Source: Sphingobacteriales bacterium (GTDB lineage: Bacteria > Bacteroidota > Bacteroidia > Chitinophagales > Chitinophagaceae). From it: a stretch of 15,815 nt of DNA. The stretch covers positions 1 through 15,815 of the forward strand of contig REAQ01000114.1 in assembly GCA_004294195.1 (NCBI GenBank). Direction: 5' to 3'. Positions 7,143-13,173 of this stretch are shown piece by piece; the stretch's first letter is position 1, and each line of letters opens with the position of its first letter. The notes under the pieces are model-generated. The model was not told the DNA's origin. It worked only from the letters and a program-made list of their open reading frames with translations, and made no database searches. The position numbers and the translations under genes are program-made.

Positions 7143-9053
7143 ATGAATACAACCAACATCATATTAATCCCACTGCTACCTCTGCTCAGTTTCATTCTGC
7201 TGGGCCTTGGCGGTAAACGTTTGTTTGGGGATAAGGCCGGATGGATCGCCAGTTTGGCCATGCTGATTTCTTTTGTACTGGCTTGTGGGGTAGCAATGAA
7301 TTATTTCGGGGATCATTCCGCAGATGCTTATGTTGGTAAAGTTGTTTTTAGTTTTCCCTGGCTGCCTTTCGGCAATGGCCTAAAGATCAATATGGGCGCA
7401 CTCGTCGATCCCATCACTTCACTGATGTTGTTCGTAGTGACTTTTATTTCTCTGATGGTACATATTTTTTCTCTGGCATACATGAAAGGGGAAGAGCGGT
7501 TTCATATTTATTATGCCTTTCTGGGACTGTTCACTTTTTCAATGTTGGGATTGGTGATCTCTTCCAATCTGTTTCAGATCTATATTTTCTGGGAACTGGT
7601 GGGCGTTTCATCGTTCTTGCTCATCGGATTTTACTACCAGAAAAACGCTGCACTTGCGGCAGCTAAAAAAGCATTTATCGTAACACGATTCGCAGATCTC
7701 GGATTCCTGATCGGTATCCTGGTGTTGTCTGCCGAAGCCAATACCCTGGATTTTCAACAGCTCATGATCAACCTCAGCAGCCCTGAATATACATCTGCAG
7801 CGGGCGAATTCATGGGGATTTCTGTTTTGAGCTGGGGACTGGCGCTTGTGTTCATAGGTGCGGCAGGCAAGAGTGCGATGTTCCCGTTGCACATTTGGTT
7901 GCCAGATGCCATGGAAGGTCCTACGCCTGTTTCTGCATTGATCCACGCGGCAACGATGGTAGTGGCCGGTGTGTTTTTGGTTGCACGTTTATATCCTTTG
8001 TATAGTATCGCAGAAGTAGGCGTGCAAAGCCTGATCTCCTCTATCGGTGCGTTCACGGCCATTTTTGCTGCCCTGATCGCCTGCACCCAAACAGACATTA
8101 AACGAGTGCTGGCCTATTCCACCGTTTCACAGATCGGCTTTATGATGTTCTCACTGGGAATCATGAGTGAAGATCATCTTGGATACACTGCATCGATGTT
8201 CCACCTCTTCACGCACGCCATTTTCAAAGCGCTTTTATTCCTTGCTGCTGGCGTGATCATTCATTATGTACACAGTAACGAAATGCAGGATATGGGTGGG
8301 CTGGCGAAGAAGATGCCAGTAACGCATATCGTATTTTTATTGGCTTGTCTGGCCATTGCAGGTATTCCACCCTTCGCCGGTTTTTTCAGTAAGGAAGAAA
8401 TCCTGTTGAATGCGTGGAACAATAATCGGCCCATCTTTTTCATTGCATTACTCACTTCAGGTTTGACGGCTTTCTATATGTTCCGGCTTTATTTTTCCAT
8501 TTTCTGGAATAAGCCTCATCATGAACAAGGTCACGGTAAAAAAGAAGGATCGTGGTTTGAGTTGATACCATTGATGATCCTAGGTGTGGGAACAGTGCTC
8601 GCGGGCTTTGTACCTTTTGGGGAGTATGTATCTGCAGATGGAAAGCCGCATCATGCACCCATCGACCTTCAATTTTCTTTAGGTCCCGTTGGCATTGCTT
8701 TGCTGGGCATCTTACTCGCAGCCTGGATGTATTTTAAAGCTTCTTCCAAACCGGAGAAAACAGCTGCCGGATTTGGGGTCTTCTACAAAGCTGCGAAACA
8801 CAAGTTTTATATCGATGAGATCTGGCTTGGATTCACAAAGGGCGTTTTATTCAACCTCATCGGGAGGCCCGCTGCGTGGTTTGATAGGAACGTGATAGAT
8901 ACGCTAGTGAAGGGAGCGGGATCAGCTACGCAGAGCGCTGCGGAGGGGATCAAGGGGATGCAGTCTGGAAAGGTGCAGCAGTATGGATTATATTTTTTGT
9001 TTGGCATCATCATAATCGTGTCCGTGTTCCTGTTCACGCAGGGCGGTCGTTAA
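7143..9053 (+). CDS. nuoL: Complex I subunit NuoL (antiporter-like, distal)
   Basis: Distal antiporter-like proton-pumping subunit (ND5 / Nqo12), 636 residues with the extended C-terminal lateral helix and a last anchoring helix ([15 protein letters not shown]). The pump residues are conserved: E151 in [17 protein letters not shown] (TM5), K243 in [19 protein letters not shown] (TM7), H268 in [10 protein letters not shown], the H354/H358/K362 set in [16 protein letters not shown], and K417 in GFFSKEEI (TM12). Unlike NuoM in this operon it keeps the TM7 lysine. It is somewhat longer than the E. coli protein (613). nuoM starts 10 bases downstream. Confidence 0.97.
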   Translation: MNTTNIILIPLLPLLSFILLGLGGKRLFGDKAGWIASLAMLISFVLACGVAMNYFGDHSADAYVGKVVFSFPWLPFGNGLKINMGALVDPITSLMLFVVTFISLMVHIFSLAYMKGEERFHIYYAFLGLFTFSMLGLVISSNLFQIYIFWELVGVSSFLLIGFYYQKNAALAAAKKAFIVTRFADLGFLIGILVLSAEANTLDFQQLMINLSSPEYTSAAGEFMGISVLSWGLALVFIGAAGKSAMFPLHIWLPDAMEGPTPVSALIHAATMVVAGVFLVARLYPLYSIAEVGVQSLISSIGAFTAIFAALIACTQTDIKRVLAYSTVSQIGFMMFSLGIMSEDHLGYTASMFHLFTHAIFKALLFLAAGVIIHYVHSNEMQDMGGLAKKMPVTHIVFLLACLAIAGIPPFAGFFSKEEILLNAWNNNRPIFFIALLTSGLTAFYMFRLYFSIFWNKPHHEQGHGKKEGSWFELIPLMILGVGTVLAGFVPFGEYVSADGKPHHAPIDLQFSLGPVGIALLGILLAAWMYFKASSKPEKTAAGFGVFYKAAKHKFYIDEIWLGFTKGVLFNLIGRPAAWFDRNVIDTLVKGAGSATQSAAEGIKGMQSGKVQQYGLYFLFGIIIIVSVFLFTQGGR

Positions 9054-9063
9054 AATAGTTGAT

Positions 9064-10545
9064 ATGAACCTCTTATGGATCGTAGGTGTTCCTTTGCTGA
9101 CCGGGTTGGCTATTGTGCTGGCACCGGCGCGGCATGCCCGGATGATTGCCCTGGGCGGAGCCATCCTGCAGATGGCCCTGGTGATCGGCCTTTATTTTTC
9201 GTTTACGCATGAACGTGAGGTTGGAAATGTATTCCCGCTGCTGTTTGAGAAACAATACCAGTGGTTTCCTTCATTGGGATTCAGCCTGCACATCGGTGTG
9301 GATGGGATTTCGGTAGCCATGATGATGCTCACGGCGTTTGTGGTGGTTGCAGGTGTATTGGTGTCATGGAAGATGGAGCACATGAAAAAAGAGTTTTTCT
9401 TTTTCCTCACCCTCCTGGCCTTTGGTGCATATGGATTTTTTATGTCGATGGACCTCATGGTCCTTTTCTTCTTCCTTGAAGTGGCTGTGATCCCTAAATA
9501 TCTTTTTATCAGCATTTGGGGCAGCGGTAATAAAACCTATAGTGCCAACAAACTGGCGCTGATGCTGATGGGTGGATCTGCACTGATCCTGGTGGGTATC
9601 CTCGGACTTTATTTTTCACTGCCTCCGGAGAGCCGGACTTTTGACATGGTGAAACTTGCGGAAACCGGAATTGGTTTTGAGATCCAGCGCTGGGTGTTTC
9701 CGTTGGTGTTTGTTGGTTTTGGCGTGTTCACGGCATTGTTTCCTTTTCATACCTGGGTGCCGGATGGACACTCATCAGCGCCTACGGCGGGCTCCATGTT
9801 TTTGGCGGGTATTTCCATGAAGTTGGGTGGCTATGGTTGCCTTCGCGCGGCCACCTATCTGATGCCCGAAGGTGCACATGAATATGCGAACATCATTATT
9901 GTACTGGCTTCCATCGCCATTATCTATGGTGCTTTTGCTACTATGATGCAGAAAGACCTAAAGTATATCAATGCATATTCATCCATCAGTCACTGTGGTT
10001 TTGTGTTGCTGGGCATTGGCATGCTGACGAAGACGGCCATTACAGGTGCCGTATTTCAAATGGTATCGCATGGATTGATGACAGCCCTTTTCTTCGCCAT
10101 CATCGGTATGGTCTATGAGCGCACCCACACAAGATTGGTGGCCCAGATGGGTGGCTTGTTGAAAGTGATGCCCTTTATTATATCAGCTATGTTCATTGCC
10201 GGATTTTGTTCCCTTGGTCTACCAGGCCTAAGCGGGTTTGTTGCGGAGATGACGGTCTTTGTGGGATCATGGGAAACGAAGGATGTATTCCATCGCACAG
10301 CAACGGTCATTGGTGCCATGTCTATTGTAGTGACTGCGGTGTATATACTCCGTGCAGTGGGGCAGGTGGCGATGGGGCCGTTGGTAGCTTCCGGCGAAGG
10401 TGTTGATGATGCACGCTGGTATGAGCGATGGTCAGTGATCATTCTCATCGCTGGTATCCTGGTCATGGGCCTTGCGCCGTTTTGGCTGTACGAGCTCGTT
10501 AGCCCGGGCGTAGAGATTATTGTTAACCAATTTGCCGGGAAATAA
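9064..10545 (+). CDS. nuoM: Complex I subunit NuoM (antiporter-like), with unusual TM7
   Basis: Middle antiporter-like proton-pumping subunit (ND4 / Nqo13), 493 residues and about 14 helices. It is recognised from FPFHTWVPDGHSSAPTAGSM, LAGISMKLGGYGCLR, INAYSSISHCGFVLLG and GLPGLSGFVAEMTVFVG. TM5 glutamate E139 (FFFLEVAVIPKY), TM8 lysine K253 and TM12 glutamate E395 are kept. The TM7 lysine of E. coli and Thermus proteins (five residues before the proline of the PFHTW motif) aligns with F222 in VGFGVFTALFPFHTW. TM5 instead carries K145 six residues after E139, where most NuoM proteins have a hydrophobic residue. From memory, the PDGH-type subfamily of several phyla may share this, so it could be a lineage trait rather than damage. 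The gene is intact with no frameshift. Confidence 0.96.
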   Translation: MNLLWIVGVPLLTGLAIVLAPARHARMIALGGAILQMALVIGLYFSFTHEREVGNVFPLLFEKQYQWFPSLGFSLHIGVDGISVAMMMLTAFVVVAGVLVSWKMEHMKKEFFFFLTLLAFGAYGFFMSMDLMVLFFFLEVAVIPKYLFISIWGSGNKTYSANKLALMLMGGSALILVGILGLYFSLPPESRTFDMVKLAETGIGFEIQRWVFPLVFVGFGVFTALFPFHTWVPDGHSSAPTAGSMFLAGISMKLGGYGCLRAATYLMPEGAHEYANIIIVLASIAIIYGAFATMMQKDLKYINAYSSISHCGFVLLGIGMLTKTAITGAVFQMVSHGLMTALFFAIIGMVYERTHTRLVAQMGGLLKVMPFIISAMFIAGFCSLGLPGLSGFVAEMTVFVGSWETKDVFHRTATVIGAMSIVVTAVYILRAVGQVAMGPLVASGEGVDDARWYERWSVIILIAGILVMGLAPFWLYELVSPGVEIIVNQFAGK

Positions 10546-10560
10546 ATTTTCAGTAAAGCC

Positions 10561-11955
10561 ATGTTTGAATATCTACATCTGATGAAGTCTGAAGCGATGG
10601 TCTTGCTGATCATCTTCATTCTTCTGTTTATAAAGCTGGGAAAGGGCTTGCCAAATGACACCCTGCTATCTGTGGTTCAGCTGTTGTTGCTTTGTACGGT
10701 AGTGGTATCTTTTGGATTCAATGATACCGGCAGGATTTTCAATGGCATGTTCCTGCACAATACCCTTGTTGGATTTCAAAAAGGTATCCTCGCATTGGCG
10801 GTGTACATCATTTCATTGGTTTGCTCCAATTGGTTCAGGCAAACAGAACATCTTGCGGAAGTGTTTGTACTCATGCTTTCTGCTTTGTTGGGCATGTTTT
10901 TATTGATCTCAGCAGATAATCTTTTGATGTTCTATTTGTCCCTTGAGTTGTCGAGCATTCCGGTTGCGGCATTGGCAAACTTCGATCTCAACCGACGCAA
11001 GAGTTCGGAGGCGGCCATGAAGATGATCATGAATTCAGCGTTGGCATCCGGCATCATGTTGTTTGGCATTTCTTTGATCTATGGCCTTACGGGAAGCCTT
11101 GATTTTGCGCAGATCTGGGGTCAGGTTAAAACGGAGCCCATTCATATGATGGCCTTTGTATTTTTCTTTGCTGCATTTGCGTTCAAGCTTTCTGTGGTCC
11201 CCTTTCACTTGTGGACAGCAGATGTGTATGAAGGTGCACCTGTTCCGGTTACGGCTTTCCTGAGTGCGGTGTCAAAAGGAGCCGTCACATTTGCGATGGT
11301 AAATGTGCTGGCGAAAGTATTTGCTAACCTCAGTGGTTCCTGGTATGTATTGGTGGTAGGGCTTTCTGTAGTGACCATGCTGGTAGGTAATCTATTTGCC
11401 ATCCGGCAGGATAATATTTTGCGGTTCCTGGCCTTCTCTTCCATTGCTCAGGTGGGCTTTATCCTGGTGGGCGTTAGCGGACAAAATGATCAAGCCACTG
11501 TTGCCACCACTTATTTCATTCTCGTCTATGTTTTTTCAAACCTTGCTGCTTTTGGTGTGGCTGCGGTACTGCTTTCCGAAGCGGGCATCACCAGAATTGA
11601 ACAACTCAAGGGATTGTATACCCGAAGTCCTTTCCTTGCCTGGGCACTCTCTCTGGGTTTGTTTTCCCTCGCGGGTGTACCGCCTGCTGCAGGCTTTTTC
11701 GGAAAGATGTTTTTGCTGATGGCCGGTGCGTCAAAAGGCAATTATGTATTCATCGGTATCGCCACGCTCAATATGATCATTTCGCTGTATTATTATTTGC
11801 GCGTAGTTCGACTCATCTTTACCAGTGCAGACAAAGATGTTGCCTCATTACAAGTCTCCAGGCCGGTGATGTTTGGGTTGGGTATTTGCATCGCGGGTAT
11901 CATCTTTACCGGCGTGATCAGCTGGATCTATGATCACATTCAATCATTGGTTTAA
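10561..11955 (+). CDS. nuoN: Complex I subunit NuoN (antiporter-like, proximal)
   Basis: Proximal antiporter-like proton-pumping subunit (ND2 / Nqo14), 464 residues. Conserved features are E129 in MFYLSLELSSIPVAALA (TM5), K209 in FAFKLSVVPFHLWTADVYEG (TM7), K239 in SAVSKGAVTFAM (TM8), and K382 in PPAAGFFGKMFLLMAGA (TM12, lysine as in E. coli NuoN). The block FSSIAQVGFILVG is also typical. Start at 10561, 15 bases after nuoM; two in-frame ATGs in the first ten codons leave the exact start slightly open. A small gene of unknown function follows 11 bases after the stop. Confidence 0.96.
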   Translation: MFEYLHLMKSEAMVLLIIFILLFIKLGKGLPNDTLLSVVQLLLLCTVVVSFGFNDTGRIFNGMFLHNTLVGFQKGILALAVYIISLVCSNWFRQTEHLAEVFVLMLSALLGMFLLISADNLLMFYLSLELSSIPVAALANFDLNRRKSSEAAMKMIMNSALASGIMLFGISLIYGLTGSLDFAQIWGQVKTEPIHMMAFVFFFAAFAFKLSVVPFHLWTADVYEGAPVPVTAFLSAVSKGAVTFAMVNVLAKVFANLSGSWYVLVVGLSVVTMLVGNLFAIRQDNILRFLAFSSIAQVGFILVGVSGQNDQATVATTYFILVYVFSNLAAFGVAAVLLSEAGITRIEQLKGLYTRSPFLAWALSLGLFSLAGVPPAAGFFGKMFLLMAGASKGNYVFIGIATLNMIISLYYYLRVVRLIFTSADKDVASLQVSRPVMFGLGICIAGIIFTGVISWIYDHIQSLV

Positions 11956-11966
11956 TTCTCAATTAT

Positions 11967-12350
11967 ATGGCGATCAACCAGAACCATCCTTTTGAAGAAC
12001 TCGACGGCGTGAAATGCGCGGTGGTTGAGCGGAATGTGACTTCGGAAAGGGTAGAATTTCTGAGGACCCTGCTGGAACATAATAAATTTCAAGTGGTGGT
12101 GATCCCGTCTCCGCCTCCCAAGGCCGCAGCAAAATCCGCTGCAGCTGCAGATGGAGAACCAGCACCTGAAACTCCGACCTCCAACCCCCAACCTCCAACA
12201 TACACAATCGGTGTTACAGATGTGACTTTCAATTCCGTCAACGCCGTCTACGGACGGTTGTTGCGCACCAAAGACGGGCATGTGGTGACGCGGGATTATT
12301 GGCTGCAGAAGGAAACGGTTTCTTTAGATGATGTTCCCTACTATGAATAG
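11967..12350 (+). CDS. Small protein of unknown function at the end of the nuo operon
   Basis: I do not recognise a named family. It has 127 residues, no signal peptide and no membrane segment, so it is likely cytosolic. It reads as two compact parts joined by a low-complexity linker rich in proline and alanine (about residues 48-78). Part one (10-47) has an alternating strand/helix/strand pattern: GVKCAVVERNVTSERVEFL then FQVVVIP. Part two (79-127) starts TYTIGVTDVTFNSVNAVYG and ends in an acidic, aromatic tail (DDVPYYE). It starts 11 bases after nuoN on the same strand, so it is very probably co-transcribed. Position suggests an accessory or assembly role for complex I, but nothing in the sequence proves that. 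An intrinsic-like hairpin begins at its stop codon. Confidence 0.85.
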   Translation: MAINQNHPFEELDGVKCAVVERNVTSERVEFLRTLLEHNKFQVVVIPSPPPKAAAKSAAAADGEPAPETPTSNPQPPTYTIGVTDVTFNSVNAVYGRLLRTKDGHVVTRDYWLQKETVSLDDVPYYE

Positions 12351-12372
12351 CTAATTGCTATTAGCGATTTTT
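12346..12372 (+). terminator. Heptad-periodic element with small hairpin and T-run after the nuo operon
   Basis: GCTAAT (12350-12355), loop TGCT, ATTAGC (12360-12365) form a perfect 6-bp stem followed by GA and five Ts (12368-12372). This is a plausible but weak intrinsic terminator for the nuo transcription unit, since the stem is AT-rich. The same bases read as three 7-base units AATAGCT, AATTGCT, ATTAGC in phase with the GAA-TAG end of the gene, matching the element at 6277-6302. The hairpin also covers the last codons of the convergent gene. Confidence 0.4.
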
Positions 12373-13068
12373 GGGATCTTTTACTTTGATGAAATTATCT
12401 TTAGTATCCATTATCTTATGTTCCAAAACAAGTCTGGCTAAAACTTCCATAGCCTGATCATGCTGTTCATCCTTATTGCCGTTTAAAGTAAGGGATAACC
12501 ATTTTCCTTTACCGCCAGGACTGAAATGATACTTTTCCAAAATGTTGATTTCATAGTCTTGCATTCCATTATTGGTCTTCCTTTTCTTCAAGTCGGGGAA
12601 AGCAATGCGGAGTTTTCCTCTTGTAGATGTAAATGCAATTTCACGAATACTGCCGCGGTGTGTATGTAAACTAAAGCCGGATATTTTTTTCGAAAGTGTT
12701 TTCCGTATCAGTTCTGATATCAATTCATTGTTTCCGGGTAAGGCTTTTCGGATGAGCTGATTGACGAGTTCCTCATTCAATTCAATCAGTCTATGCTCAT
12801 AATGAAACTGCAACAAAGGTCCAATGTCTTCGCCGATGAGTCTGCTGTGTTTTGCGATATCTTGTTCAATCTGCGGAATACCAAAATCCACCAACCTATT
12901 GAGAATTTTCAGTTTTGATTGAATTCGATATAATTCTTTTTGGTATTGCCAGGCTACTACAAAGTCAGATTCCATGCCATGCAGATACTCGTGGATCATT
13001 TCCTTGAGTCGTTTTTCCTCGAGGCTATACTCGTTGATCACTTGTTGGATGTCTGGGTGATTGGCCAT
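12361..13068 (-). CDS. Hypothetical cytosolic protein, helical N-terminal region
   Basis: I do not recognise the family. With the start at 13068 it has 235 residues (MANHPDIQQVINEY...), no signal peptide and no membrane helix. The first ~130 residues are charged and strongly helical in character, rich in E, K, L and I, possibly coiled coil. The second part is mixed: HTHRGSIREIAFTSTRGKL, a basic KKRKTNN stretch, then KWLSLTLNGNKDEQHDQAM and a basic C-terminus. The frame extends to an ATG at 13125, but that ATG lies inside the predicted terminator hairpin of the upstream gene. The 13068 start is preceded by GGGAG at suitable spacing and is preferred; an ATG at 13095 is a second choice. It ends 10 bases from the convergent operon-tail gene. 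Base composition looks more AT-rich than its neighbours. No function is proposed. Confidence 0.8.
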   Translation of the reverse strand: MANHPDIQQVINEYSLEEKRLKEMIHEYLHGMESDFVVAWQYQKELYRIQSKLKILNRLVDFGIPQIEQDIAKHSRLIGEDIGPLLQFHYEHRLIELNEELVNQLIRKALPGNNELISELIRKTLSKKISGFSLHTHRGSIREIAFTSTRGKLRIAFPDLKKRKTNNGMQDYEINILEKYHFSPGGKGKWLSLTLNGNKDEQHDQAMEVLARLVLEHKIMDTKDNFIKVKDPKNR

Positions 13069-13100
13069 AGGTCTCCCTAAATTAGAAACTTTAGCCATTT

Positions 13101-13140
13101 CAACAAAACAGGAAGCGCAACCCATTCAGATTGCGCTCCT
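13101..13140 (-). terminator. Intrinsic terminator downstream of the PFOR gene
   Basis: Read on the minus strand, AGCGCAA (13137-13131), a 10-base loop and TTGCGCT (13120-13114) form a perfect 7-bp GC-rich stem, extendable by two G-C pairs past a one-base bulge. A T-rich tail, TGTTTTGTT (13110-13102), follows. It begins 34 bases past the PFOR stop. It separates PFOR from the hypothetical gene downstream and overlaps the longest-frame start of that gene, which argues for its shorter version. Confidence 0.65.
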
Positions 13141-13173
13141 TCACCATCATACTTAAAAACTAAAAAATTGGAT

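Noticed and set aside
10113..10661. 182-codon open frame antisense to the nuoM end and nuoN start
   Set aside because: It crosses two conserved genes and encodes a low-information sequence; a shadow frame.
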